Of a DNA stretch of 64,000 bases, positions 10,768-23,641 are shown one piece after another. Made by a program: the position numbers and the translations under genes. Position 1 is the first letter of the stretch. Each line of letters opens with the position of its first letter. The DNA is from Neospora caninum Liverpool (Eukaryota > Apicomplexa > Conoidasida > Eucoccidiorida > Sarcocystidae), in assembly GCF_000208865.1 (NCBI RefSeq), contig NC_018398.1, positions 1,612,001 through 1,676,000 of the forward strand, read 5' to 3'. The notes under the pieces are model-generated. The model was not told where the DNA came from. It did not search any database and saw only the letters and a list, made by a program, of their open reading frames with translations.

Positions 10768-13487
10768 ATGGCACATGTGTGTGGGGTGCTTCCCATATTT
10801 TACGTACCCCTGCTTCTCCTTTTGGAGATCCGTGGAAATTTGGACTACGTAAGTTCGCACGCAGTCCTCTCGGAAATAAGGGAAATGACTAGTGCATCAG
10901 CCCATAAATGCGTTGACCCGGCTCACGACTCGCTGACACCGAGAGTTTAGGCCTTTCCAATAGAATATCAAGGACGCCATAACTAGTCAAGGTCCACATT
11001 TTACAACAGCTCTGAAGACAAACGGTTGATTTATGTTTTTGATTCGTGGCGTGTGCCCAGGCCGCGTGTTGGGGGCCCTAGCTTCTGAGGGAGATTTCCA
11101 TGCACCCTCTCCTAAAAGTAAGGCTTTTCAAATCGACGCGCGAAACTACTGCTAGTAAACATCTCAACCAGTTGATCTAAGGGAGCTGCGCTTTCAATCT
11201 ATGGGCTGTGCGATGTGGTTTCTCTGTTTCGGCCAGCAGTTGACCGCATTGTTAACCAAATGGAAACATATATTCGGGAGAATCCAGGTAAGCAGTACCT
11301 TAGAGATGCGTTCCACGCTCTCTTTTTTTTGGAGTGCTTCAACGCCAACTTGGCAGTATTTCTATGCCGGAAAGCCAATACATATTTGGCATTGTTTGTG
11401 TGATTCATGTTGCTTTCCTGCAGGCAGTGAGCTTATGTCATTCATTGGTGAAAAAGCTGAGACCACAAATAAGAAATATCTGATGTATGGCGTCATATAT
11501 TACGGGGGAAAAATGGCATCCCAGAGGTAATTCCCGGTGTGAAGCACACGGTGACATCTTTCTACCGAAGCGCCGCGACTAAGCTCAACATATCGAACAG
11601 TAAGGCACAGCATACAGTCCGCTGGAGTCAGTTGGCAGCCCGGTGCCGCTCTGATACTAAAAGTACAGCAGTGAATGCAGTACAGTAGGCATGTTGTTTT
11701 TTAAAAACTTTGCTTTGGACGCGCATTAGACAAACTCCGGTGTGCCGAATGGAACTCGTCCGAGGTAGCAGGGGGGTTCTTTTTGGAATAACCGCGAGAA
11801 GAAACGCAGCACATCAAGGTGGTTGTGAGATGTGTTGCCTTTTCGCTCTCTCTTGGGACTCGATCTTGGAGTATTTCGTTTTTATTTCGGCACAATCGCG
11901 ACGGCGGAAGGGACTGTGAAAGCCGGATGGAATGTTTGAACTGGCAGTCGTCTTTCGTCGGTCGATATCATCTTTGGCAGTTAGTGGGCGTGTACACCGT
12001 CTACAGGGAAACATCAGAATTACAGTGATTTGCATAGCATCGTTGTGACCTCGGCTTACAGTCCACGTCCAGTCGTTCTTACCTTGCCTTTGGTGTTGCA
12101 GGTGAGCTAGCGAGAATGAAGGATGATGTAGCCGGGAAGCTCGCCGGCGCAGCCTCAGAAAGAGCCCGCGAGCTGGAGAGGAAGAGGGCACACGTTAAGG
12201 GGGAGCGGAGGCCGACGGAAACAATCGACAAATACCGTACGTTCGCCTTGTCACTCTTCACCCGTTTCTCCTCCGTTTTCCCATTCCGACGCTGTTGAGC
12301 TATCCCGCGCGCCTTCCCCATCCACCGCAACAAGCACGGTATTCGACAAGGCTGAAGAAGACGGTCTACCGCAGTGTGGTGTGCCTGACACCCTGAAGAA
12401 GCAGCCCCTTCTTGGTTGTGATACTAGTGATGGCGGCGAAGCCGGTGCGCGAACCGTCATTTGTAAAGGTCAGACAGATGAACGTCCTCTCCTAGTATCT
12501 GATTTGCCGGCTGAGGGCGGGGTTCCCTTTATTGTTTTTTATTATTTGGTGAAGATGTGGGAAGACGCCCGTCGTTATGGGAGAGGAACGTAGTTTGCCG
12601 TCATTGCTGCCGCTGTGGCTGCGGGTGTTTATGTGGCACGCAAGAGGATGAAGTCACGGAAAGGAATAGAAGGGTCAGGAGCATTCTCATGGAACGTATC
12701 CACATGCAGACTTGCGTTGAAGTTCGACGTGGCGCGTTGCTTGAAAGCAATGGGAGCAGTGGCAGAAGTGGTCCGCGTTCAAGCAAACAACAGTGAACGG
12801 ACGCTTGAGATAACGTATAGAGAGAAGCCAGCCTTTAGCAACTCAAGAGGAACGAATGTGACGTTCAAATATTACCTCTCCCTAGGTTATGCTATGACGA
12901 TTAGAAAGGAAAGATTCGCGGTTCCGTTCAAATGTGTAGCTTCCCGGTCCTCGACATTTTCAGTTAGTAGGAATGGGGAAGATATCCAAGCAGTCATCGT
13001 AGATTTGGATTATCGCTCCGCACCGTTTTCAGTTCCTCGGGAGGTTGTTAACAAAGCTGAGGTTGAGCAAATTATACGAACAATGAGTAAATCTGACGAC
13101 AAGTGGACCCTGTATCCCAATTGCACCCTCCACCTGACTATCCCCTGTGATAGCCTGAAAGGACCACCTGTTGTTCTAGTCGATCCTGCAAATCGAATGG
13201 TGAAGCTTGGCAATAATGCCTTGCAGGACAAAGGGTTCAACATCCCCTCTGAGTGTCTAGCGCGGAGCCCAAAGGAGGTTAAATATATGTTACTGGAAAG
13301 GGGGGCCGATGATGCCACCGTGACTGAGCTTCTTCTGATTATGGAAGAAGCGGGTGATACCGAGAGTAAGACATGGACAGAAATCCGCAAGATATCCGAC
13401 GTGCAAGGTGAAATCGATGTCTCTTTCCTTTTAGATGCAGACAAAGACGATGAAGATGGCGATGCCCTTCTTCAGATCAACAAATGA
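10768..13487 (+). CDS. Multi-exon signal-peptide/membrane protein, unrecognised
   Basis: Exon 1 (10768-10848) encodes a probable signal peptide, MAHVCGVLPIFYVPLLLLLE, and ends at a strong GTAAGT donor. It joins in phase to 11182-11287 and then 11424-11526. A Lys/Arg/Glu-rich helical exon follows at 12102-12236. A frame running to a TAG at 12591-12593 and an open frame from 12594 to the stop at 13487 come next. The last exon has about 279 codons from an in-frame ATG at 12648. It looks like a folded mixed alpha/beta domain with an acidic C-terminus (DADKDDEDGD). Hydrophobic residues around 12510-12640 would make a membrane span just before that domain. Junctions between 11526 and 12594 are not settled: one linking exon is missing and the TAG must be spliced out or marks a separate gene start. 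I do not recognise the family. Confidence 0.55.
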
Positions 13488-15714
13488 AATACAGGCTGTA
13501 CATGCATGCAAGTGAAACGTAGATGGCTTCTGTCGTTTGCTGATGGGAATTTCTTGAAACGCTCGGAAGCCAGGTTACTAGGCTAGATCAATGTGAAGCG
13601 TGGCCAGTGTGTGCGGTTGGTGGTCAGATTGTGGTGTTTCCTGATCGACAACTGAGTAGCTGAAGCCGTTGGAGCCCAAGTCGATGTACGTGTAGGTGAC
13701 TGGGCAGTCTTTCCTGTTAAACATCTTGTTTTGATGTAGTTGGCCATCTTGGTTGTATGTATTACAGTTTTCGCTAGTATGGCTCTCCCACCGTCCAGTT
13801 CCCGGCGCATTAATTTGGGAAAGTATTAGCTTTTTTCTTCTTGTATACCGGGCAAAGTGAATTCAGCTGGCAAGGGTATCAACATGGGTCGAACCGTGCA
13901 TTCACGAGTCTGTGACTCGCGCAATGAGGCGACGAGAGACTGCTGACGATGCAAATATTCTTGGGAAACAGAATGGGAGAATGGTTTTTTTTCGAAACTC
14001 CTGATGAACATAACGTGGATGGTGTGACCGATGTTTCCACGTCTTCGAGCATATATAAACATGTTTGTAACATCAGCGCCATTTCACTTGCTACTGACTC
14101 TACGAGCGTTTCTACAGATGCCGAGACACACTTCCCGGCTGAGGAAGTTTTAGTAGACCATAACCAAATCCATTATCGTTAATATAGAGACCTATGTATT
14201 CCGTACAGCCGAACCTCAGGAAGGAGACTCCACAAGTTAGGTGCCCTTTTAAATATGCCAGAGACGGAAACGCTCCGGATGCTGTCAACAAAGTAGTCTG
14301 CAGGGACGCATGCCGCCTTGCCTGTGCTGGCCTAGCCGTGAATCTACGACCCGCAGTTTATCAAGAAATGGGAAGCCGGCTCTTTTTCCTGGCGGCATCT
14401 ACTCAGGCTGAACGGGCAAACGCCGGCAAGTCGTGCAACTACTTTGGTAACTCCAACCGAGACGACGTCGGAACCTATGCCACCAAAGTTTGTCCTGCTT
14501 GAAGAGTACCGTCGTTTTGCCTAGCAACAGGGCCTGTTGCGCCTGACCTCAACCAGATATAAATTCCGAAGACTGGCTTTCAGTTGGGCTCATATTCAAT
14601 CGCACTGATCAGTCACAACTGAAACAGCACCGCACCGGATAAATTCTTTTCCACATAGCAAGCTGGAAATTCGCTACCAACTGTAGAAGACCGACACGAT
14701 AGCCCTGACACGACTTGCACGCAACGGGCTTCGTCCACACCCTCTATAGAAGGCGCAATCCTCCTCGTAGTAGTGATATCCGAGGTTCCTCATGGAGCCG
14801 CAGTCGACCATGGACGTCACTGACTAGTGTCTGCGTCACTTCCAGGGAGGCGAATACAGCACCATCCAGATCGAGAGGTGCTCCCGCTAGTACACGAGAA
14901 TCAGCACTGGTTGGCCTTATTGGGGGGACTATCTCGCCTGCGGAGACAAGCACTGAACGCGACGACTTCGTATGGTCCCGCGCAACGCACGCATAGTATC
15001 AAACGCTGCAACATCTCCAGCTTTGGGATTCCGAAAGTGTATCCACTTTCACATGCGCAAGTGCAAATGAGTTGGTACACTCTCCACATCGAAGAGCTAC
15101 GGACGTCTTTGATACCTCGTCCCCCCGGGAGGCAAGGAGCTGTTACGCACGGAAGTCAGTCGTACAAGAGTGGTCTACGTGTCACTACAAGCTGACTTCT
15201 CGCGTGCTGTTCACCACACTGCATGACTCAGCCTTTTGGGCCGCAGTGGAATACGGCAAGAAACTGTCGTCACGAATCCCGTGATACAACAAAACGCTTT
15301 CGGCATGAATTTGTAAAGGGACGACCACGAGAACACCACGAATACAGGGGAACCCGCGCGCAGCCTCTAGAATGTCCTTCACTGACCCAACGCTGTTTGA
15401 GTGCTGGAAGTAGAGCGGCTCGGTGATTCCTCCCAGCACGACCGTAGCCAACATCATCCACTGTTGGGCCACGGAACGAAAGAGACACCCCACTGTATGC
15501 ACGTGGTCAGTTTCCTCAGCCGTCAGCCTACACCGTCGCGAACGGCGAAACCCGTAACAGAGGCGGAATTCGTGGCCTTCGCGTGATGCCCTGTTCAGCT
15601 GCTCCGACAAAACGCACGACCCCCTCGCTGGTACATCTCCGTAAGCTCTGACGCTACGGCGCTTAAGACCCCAGCGCAGCTGGACCGGTCCTTGCCGGTT
15701 CGCTGCTCTCACCT
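13488..15714. other. No supported gene
   Basis: Two plus-strand open stretches are coding-like but unsupported: 13949-14182, and 14194-14502, which encodes a Cys-containing sequence. Neither has homology or convincing splice borders. The right end is the 3' flank of the minus-strand SR-protein gene. Confidence 0.4.
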
Positions 15715-17619
15715 TCATCGTCTTCTGTCTGCCCAGTCGTCGTAGCGCCTGCTGCCACGCTCCAGACTGAGCCTTGGACAGCGCGGACTGGTACCGACCC
15801 CATCGTAGTAGCCACTTGGCGGGCCGTCTGCTCCGTATCCTCCACCTCGGGCTGGCGGGACGCGATCCCTGCTTCTGCTCCGTCCTCTTCTGTGTTCAGT
15901 GTACGCGGGGTGTGCACCGCGGCACGGCGACGGGCTACCAGCTGGGTGGTATCCGTAGTAGCCTCCGGTGCCTGGGCCGCCGGCACGACCTCGGCCCGCA
16001 GACTCGTGCACCACGTCCACGCTAGCGCGGTACGCGTCTGTTCCTCCGCTTGAATATCCGCCATTGCTGGATTCATAGAGACTACCGTACTTAGCACCAC
16101 GGCCCCCGACTCGAGGATCCGCGTCATAAGCTGCTGCGTCGTACGCGTCATCTGATCGTCCTCCGCGTCCCCCCACCGTCCGCTTCTCCCGTACGGTGAT
16201 TCTTGATTTCTCCCCCTCGTGTGACCTGAAAGTGCTGCCATCTAGTGCTTCTATTGCCTCCATCATGTCACGTTTCGAAAAGAAACTAACCTTCCCCATG
16301 ACGGAATCAGGTGCATCCGGATCCTTCCTCACCTCTGCGAAGCCGACGTCGCCAATGCCCCGGAAATGGTCCTTCAGATCCTGCCAACTTCCGGACGGCG
16401 GGAGGCCCCGAACTTCCAGAACAAAACGACCCCGTCGGCCCGCCAATCCTCTTGGCATTGCGTCGTCGCTGAAGCCATCGGTACGGCCTGAACGCGCTAA
16501 CGGAATCTCGACGCGCAGGGGAGCTGCGTCGCGAAAGCCTGGGGGCGGGCGCCCGTGCAGCTGAGCAATCGCGTCCCTGGCATCCCGCGGATCAGCGTAT
16601 TCTAGAAAACAGTACCCGGCACCTGACACCTGAAAAGAACATAAAAAGTATATGCGGAGTGCGACACACGGGGCTTGACGGGAGTCTCCGGTTTCGTAAC
16701 TGGGCTTCCAAAGACACACGCACCCTTCGCCTAATTTTCTTGCGGCCCGCTCTGCCATAGGATGAACTCCTTGGACTCCATGGATGCTGCAGCTCTCTTT
16801 GATGGGCGAATCCGACTAAACACCGTTATTTATGTGTACTGAACCCTCGACGCAGTGAAGCGGATCCAACAGTGTCCAGTCCTCCAGCGACAAGAGGTTG
16901 GCTTTTCGTCCAGATACCCGGATGTGAAACATACGTGCCTGCTGAGCCACGATTATTGGTCCTGCAACATCCCATACGTGGGCCGGGAAGAGTATTCACT
17001 TCCATCGTCGCCAACGGCGCGGGAACGAATCTCGACTTCCTCGCGCAAAGATATACCGGTCTCAGACCTGCCGTCCGGGCACAAACGCATCCGTTTTCGT
17101 TGAAACCCGACATACGCGCCACTCCGAAGTCGCCCCACGATCCTCCGCTGACTGCTGTAGTGTAGAGTAAATGCCCCGTGGGGGACCGCGTCAACACTCC
17201 AACCGAACAGCAGAGCTTTCGCCCTCATCATGGGTTCGCTCACGGTACGCTTCGACCTTTCTCAACTGGTAGGGGCACGCAGGGGGGAAAAACACGGGAG
17301 TACCCAAAGACACACACTGCAGACAAATGTCTGCCCCAGACACAAAAGAGATCCTGTTCTCTGTTCGATTCCGGCGAGGCCCGAAGCATGCGCTGCCGGG
17401 TACGCTTTGGAGTCGTCAGGGTTGGACGCTCCTACATGTGGACGCTTTTGCGGTATTTGACATGCAGCGTACCGTTCGTTTGAACTCGAGCTTGACGATC
17501 TTCCCGAACTTTTCGAACTCGCGCTCCACATCTTTCTCCGTATACTCTCCGGGTAAGCTGCCGATGTATATTCGTCCGCCACCACCGCCTCCCGGGCCGC
17601 CTTTGTCTCCTCCAAACAT
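15715..17619 (-). CDS. SR splicing factor, SRSF1 (SF2/ASF)-like, two RRMs
   Basis: Two exons, 17619-17473 (49 codons) and 16629-15715, join in phase 0 across an 842-base intron that splits the first RRM. The product is 353 residues. RRM1 has RNP2 as IYIGSL (about residues 17-22) and RNP1 around GAGYCFLEY at the start of exon 2. RRM2 (about residues 118-190) carries SWQDLKDHF, the diagnostic heptapeptide SWQDLKD of SRSF1-type pseudo-RRMs. The C-terminus is rich in Gly, Tyr and Arg with one short RSRSR run, so the RS domain is weak. Proteins of this family bind exonic enhancers and recruit U1 and U2AF in the nucleus, governing constitutive and alternative splicing. The ATG at 17619 is chosen because no ATG precedes it in frame. 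Confident on family. Confidence 0.88.
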
Positions 17620-19580
17620 CTTCTCACGTCTCCTGGGTCGTGATGGAGGTGATGGATACAATTAACAAGCTCTCTTGAGCCTTCAATCGCAATAAAACGT
17701 TGAGTTCGCCGACAAAAGGCCTTCCATAACAAGCCGCGAACCAACTGACTCGCCGGAGATGCTTTTCATCGAACACCCCAAGGACGATTAATCCGGATGG
17801 CAGCTACGTCCTTCATGTGTTCAATGAGCCGTACGGCTGCACGCGTTTCAAAAAGAACGCTGAAAAAAAAGGTGCGCGTGACGATGCTCGCGAAACCAGT
17901 AATGCCACTGCCGCCCTAGCAAGGCCTTAACAAGCGTTATCTCGTGCCGCTCTACCCAGCCGCTGTTACATGAAATACACGCGCCGGTTACCATGAACCC
18001 TGTATAACTGCCGCCGACGCTCCTCTCGTGTCTTTTGAACTTATCAGGAAACCGAACAATACCACCACGCACGGCCCGGACTCGCAACGGATTCAGGGGA
18101 CGTGAGTACGGTGGACGGAGAAGTCGGCCACAAGTCTCTCACAGCTCACGTCTTGGACGCGCTTGTCTGTGCAACGGAGCTACCACCTGAGTAATGGAAA
18201 GCAAGACTGGCGCCGAAAACGCACCAGAGGCTGTGAAATAGCAAAGAAGTCACACACGGCTCTCTGGAGCAAAAAAGCCGTAAACGCGCGATTGGGGGGA
18301 AGGAGAGTGTGTGTGTCAAGAGGTCGGAGACGCGCGACACGACGATGAGCCGAAGATTGCACTGATTGGGCCGTCCGCGTCGCCAACACGACCAAACATA
18401 CACTGTAGAATCGTGGGATAACCTCTGCGTTTACACTGTTTGGTAGATAGCACGAGAGATAGGAAAGCACCTCTTGGCCGGTTGGACGGAAACCACTTCC
18501 GCGCCAGCATTTCGAATATACACCGCCACCGGTCTATCTCTCACCAGGATCCAGCTAAAGCTTGCTGCTCAGTGGCGCTGAGGGAAGGTCAGGCGGGTGC
18601 GCCTTCTGGATTGCGCTGTGAGCGCCGCTTGCTCCAGCCGACTTTTGTCTTCCTGCAAGAGCCTGGCAATTTAGGCTCAGGCGAGCGAGATGTGGCTTCT
18701 CGACTCATATCCTCGTCACGGTCCACACCGATTAACTGCTCGATACAGCCCCGTCTTGTTGCGAGCGAGAGACCGTCCTGCGCCGTCGTCCCTGTGAAGA
18801 AGAGTCACATCAACTAGGACTGAATTTGTGTTCCTAAGAGTTTTTTGCGTTTCAGAAATCAAGAGCGTTTTGGAGAGTTTGGAACCTATTTAAAGTATAT
18901 CGTATGCTGGTCTTGTAGTCGTTGAACTCGTTGGGGGTTCGTGGTGACAGCGACGTCTGTCCGCGCGGTTTTACGTGGACTAACCGGACGTCAACGTGCA
19001 ACATCACATGCGCTGCTTTACTGATTTTCTATCACCTTGGACTTGCTGCTCTTTCGACAAGCTGGAATTCAAAAATACTACGTCCGGATATCTTTGCTCT
19101 AGTACGTGTGCAGAAAATAAGGCGAACGGCAGAAGCAGCTTGCACGGTTACAACGGTGCTTGTGTTCCTGGCGGGTTTGCCTGGCTGAGGTGTGAGAGAC
19201 GATTCAAAGAACGAGGGAAACAGCCTGCTGTCACTCCCTGCTTTCTTCCTCTGAGAGGGAACTGCTTGCGGTATGCACAAATGGGTTGATGGAGCAGTGG
19301 CTGATGGGCCTTCAGATTTTACTCCACGTGTTTGCGTCCCCAAAGCTCGTTAGGAGCGACTAACGGAACTACCTTCCCAGACGTAGCATTTCTCCGTGTG
19401 GAATCAAATAGTGGCTGTGTGTGTGTAGCATGATGTACCGGTGTGGAACTCCACTCCTCCGCATTTGCTGACCAAACTAGGGTGTTTCGTAGCAGTAGGC
19501 GCTCTGCTGCGAGGTGGCTACGCGCAAGGAGGTGGAACTGATGTCGTGTGTTGGGCTTCCAATCCAGCTGATGTAGAAAG
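17620..19580. other. Divergent intergenic region between the SR-protein and DCTN6-like genes
   Basis: No exon with homology. The two flanking genes are transcribed away from this region, so it probably holds both promoters and 5' UTRs. I see no recognised motif. Confidence 0.45.
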
Positions 19581-21994
19581 ATGACCGCCGCCAGTCAAAC
19601 AGGTGCCGTTTCGACCGTCAAGCAACATGAAGAGGGTGGCCAGGCCACCGGGGCAGAATCTGCCAGTGGCCAGACGAATAGAACCGCGCAAGGACCTCGA
19701 GTTCACCCCCGGGCTGTCATAAGAGGCAACGTGGAACTAAGCGACGGTTGCTGCATTGGAGCAGCGACTGTTATCGATGGAGGAGAAAGCGGCATTTTTT
19801 TCGGAAAGAACACCGTTGTCGAGGATCGAGTGAAAATCACAAACAGGTGAAGAAACACATTTCCGTTTCTGCTAACAAATACGGAATGGTCGTGTTTACA
19901 CTTCTGCACATCGTTTTCGAGGCCCGGTGCTTCAGTAAAAATACCGCAGCGCCACGTGGCAACGATTCTACAGGTGTCGAAAGCAACGTTTCTGTAGCCA
20001 GGTTTCCCCTGCCAAGGGACGTCGACGTGCATTGTCAGTTGGGAGCTTTTCAGAAGTGAGCGCGGTGGTTTCAGCTACGAGTTACTTGCATATTGGGGCC
20101 CACTGGTCTCAAGCTGAGATGGGAACAGACTTTAGTTTAAAGCGGGACCAAGCACACGTAGCTTCATTGAAACCGCGTGGTAGCGTTTGTGTGTTCCTTT
20201 GCATGTGCAGAAATTCGGTGCGTATGACCATCGGGAGTTACACTTGGATTGAGGACCAAGCTGGTGAGCGAGGACACCAGGCAGTGACGATAACCCAGCA
20301 AAGGCTGACAGATCGCGCCTGTCGTGCAGAGGACTGCTGGTGCACGGTGCATCGTAGCCACAAACTGAGCTTGGTTTCAACGCCAGGGTACATTACTGAA
20401 CCAGACTTCGGTGTGGAACGGGCGAGCATGAAGTCACTTCGGTGTAACTCGAGTGCGTGCACGTGCGTGGTAGCCACTGTAAATATCTGTGGTGCGAACC
20501 GTTTTAGAAATTTATTCTGGCATCGAATCTCAGTTTTCATTCGTTGATCCACGGTCAATTCCATCATTCGTCTTCCGCTCATGGCTTCGGTTCTGGAGTG
20601 CTATACAATGAATAGAAAGGCGACAAGGAAACATCATAGAGCTTCTCAGCAGCATACCCGATCGGGTGTAGGACGGTTAGGGCTGACAAGAATTGTGCGT
20701 TCACGCAAGAGGCAGTGTTATGTACTCTATTATGTTGGTGTTAGGTTGCCATAGTACCTGCTACCACAGATAGTAAATCTATTTTCGTGTCTGTCGGTGC
20801 GGTCATTGTGTGCATTTTAGCTGCGGGTGGTACCATATGACTGATGGCCACCGCATATCGCGAGTGTCTATTAAACAGAAGAGGACCAATATGCAATAGT
20901 AGGCTTAGTGCATCGTCGACACGACGCCGTTGCGTTGCAGTTCTTACGGTGTCTGCATCTCGCTTGCTCCACATGTGTGTTTCTAGGGGGTCCTCTGTTT
21001 GCCATGGTGTGATTCAGTCCTTGAAAACGTTGAGAAAGTGGGAGACCATGTTCGCGTTGAAGCAGGAGGTACGGAGAACAGCACGTATGAAAAGGCGAAA
21101 CAAGTTCGTGACGGCCGTTTAGGGGTTTTGTGGGCGACTCTTGTCAGCAAGCAGCGAAACCATTCCTTTACGCCGATCCACTGAAACCACGCAGCCACAA
21201 GTTGGGCGTTGCCAGACCTATGATGCTGGGCCACAATCACTGTTATTGAAACGATGGTTTTGACACGGTTCATGTGCGGGTGGATCATCTTTTCGATTTT
21301 TTACCTTGGTCGAGTGGGTGTACCTGCTATAGAGGAAGCGTGATCTCGTGCTCTGGCCGAATCAGCAAGAGTGCAAAGGAAGTGACAGCGTAGAGCAGTT
21401 GCGACGTGTTTCTCTTCAGTCTCGTTTCTCTTCCCATGCGTAGCGTAGCGAATGACCCTGTTGCATTAGCGTGCGAGCGTATTATGTTTCCATTTCTTGT
21501 GTACTTGAATGCTCCACGCAGCCCAAGTCGTTGACTGTAAAGAGCTCGGAAACGGCTGTAATGTGGCGCAAGGAGTGAAAGTGAAGTCCAGAGGAGTGAT
21601 ACCATCCCAGATCGTTTTTTACGGTGAGGCGGGACGCATGGCCCACGACCCCTCCGCTATGATGGTAAGCTATACTGGAATATACCCGCTAAGTGTTTCA
21701 TTCACCATTAAAAGTTGTTTGGATTCCGTTTAGCTTGTACCGTCTAACCACCTAGCATGTGAGTTCACACTTACGAATGAACTCTTAATCGGGAGATCCC
21801 TCCGTTGCACGTGGCATCGTCGATATACCGATCAACACAACACTAAACGGAGTTTATTTCTCGGAGCATCGGACTTTTCTGAGTGGTGACCTGTGCTAGC
21901 AGCCGAGGAATGATTAGCGGGAAGGCAGTGTATGGCCATTGGCGGAGAGCAGTTCCAGTTGTCAAGGTATAATGCGTGCACGATGCTGAAATAG
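19581..21994 (+). CDS. Dynactin subunit 6 (p27)-like hexapeptide-repeat protein
   Basis: Exons 19581-19846, 20211-20263, 21018-21068 and 21522-21664 join with agreeing phases. A short last exon at 21959-21994, ending in TAG, is tentative. After about 40 disordered residues the product has the imperfect hexapeptide pattern of a left-handed beta-helix: VHPRAVIRGNVELSDGCCIG, then MTIGSYTWIED, then VEKVGDHVRVEA, then ELGNGCNVAQGVKVKSRGVI followed by VFYGEAGR. The order and spacing match dynactin p27, where the corresponding segments are a GTNNVFEVG-type turn, a MGDNNVIE-type turn and an ENTVIYG end. In other eukaryotes p27 pairs with p25 in the pointed-end complex of dynactin, a cofactor of cytoplasmic dynein. 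Gamma-carbonic-anhydrase-like proteins share the fold, but the metal-binding His set is not evident. Moderately confident on the family. Confidence 0.72.
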
Positions 21995-23641
21995 TTCGGT
22001 GGTACTCGACTATACGGGTGCGCTGTTTACAGAGGCAAGCGGCAGCTGCAGCGGCACATCATCCGACCCACCAGCGATTGCTGGAGAATCATGTTTGAAT
22101 CAAAGATTATAACGAGTAATTGTTTTCAAAAACCTGTTGGGCGAGGTTCTGCGGCAGAGTCTGCTGGCAAAATTGCTGCATGAGGAACAAATATTTAACC
22201 GGGCGCCAGTTGGTGTGTGGTGTCAATTTGCTTTGTCTCATGAAGGGGCATATCCCTCTTGCTAGAGCGATAAAGAAATGCCTGCAGGACGAGGCAGAGG
22301 ATCCTTCGATATTTCTCATACTGTGGAAAACTCCACGACTGTATTTCTGCCTGTCGTAGTGGAATAGGTAATTTTTTCGGACTTGTTTGAAACGTCAGTT
22401 CCGACCCCACTTGTAGGCCTGACCGCGCGCATGAAAATTTCGGGCCTATACGGTGTGCACAAAGAGTCGTTGCAGCTGGGATGAGGGCGTGCGAGGAACG
22501 GAAGGAACTTGCACGTTCCTGCCAGGTGTTCGCTGCGTTGCTTTCCAATGAGCAGCTATGGTCGCCAGCTGAACAAGCCTCTCAGATCCTTTATGGAACA
22601 CAGTGCGCGGACAGACTCGTGCTGTGGAGAACCGCGGTTGAAGAATCGTTTTTGACAGGAGATGTCGCTGCTTAGTACACGCGCTAGGCCAGATGCGCGG
22701 AGTGCAATTTCGTTTACTGGGAATCAGTTTTCAGCAGTTGTCGGTCATGACACTCACGAAGGCGTCTTCTCATGAAGGCACACATGCAAACTACACTTGT
22801 AGGTTTGGCACGTCAGCGGGGTGAAGGCTACTGTCGTAGCTCGGACACCCCTCCCCCATACAACACTTCCATCTTCCCGCAGTATCTTACGCACGGGTGT
22901 AGGCAGGCCTTCTCGCTGCCCCCTCCCTGTGGAGACAACGACACGCGCATCCCGGGGAAGATGCTACCAACATTAGGTGCTCTTCATCATGCTAAATGCG
23001 AAGAGAAGCGGCACTCTGTTCACTAACAGGCCATACGCAGACCCTTTGTCGACCGTTTTGCCGCTTCGATGAATGTCACGGTTACACCAGAAGCGCGAAA
23101 GTAACCATCATATAGCCAGTCGAAAGGATTCCGACAAGGCACAAAGTGAGAATTAGTTTGTTGAAAAATCCCATTTTGGCAACAGTACACGCGTTTCAGG
23201 AAGGTCATACAAGGCCCTCTGGCTTGGAATGGCCGGAAACTCGGCTTGCAAGATTGGGAGCTACGCTGGGAGGCACTTTTTGGACGCAGCACGGTAGAAC
23301 GTGGAGTTCGATGAGTTGTTGTTTAATGCTGAAAAGAAGTCAAAGAAACGACTGCGCTCACAAAAAGCCTGCGTCTCTCTGTCCCGCGCCGAGAGACGGA
23401 CAACTACTGTGTGTGCTAAAGGCAGTGATACCGCCAGTCGCCGTGTAACAAGGTCAACCTATTACTCTTTAGTGCAGACGACAAGGCCCATGATCATCAC
23501 GTAACAGGCCATGCTAACCGCTCCACTCAGGAAAAACATTTCCGCAATGCCCGGCATTTTGGCACCAGCTGGCGATGGGGTCAGTGGCATGCAACTTGGG
23601 CAGCACGGAGTAGAATTGCACGGGGCACGTTTGACTGGGAT
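21995..23641. other. No resolved gene; scattered coding-like stretches
   Basis: Plus-strand stretches at 22481-22675 and about 23290-23440 (the latter rich in Lys and Arg, beginning EFDELLFNAEKKSKKR) look coding-like. They lack homology and clear splice partners. They could be exons of a plus-strand gene running into the next interval, or chance. Confidence 0.3.

Noticed and set aside
15185..15718. 177-codon minus frame overlapping the end of the SR gene
   Set aside because: Different frame in the 3' UTR of the SR gene with no recognisable protein.
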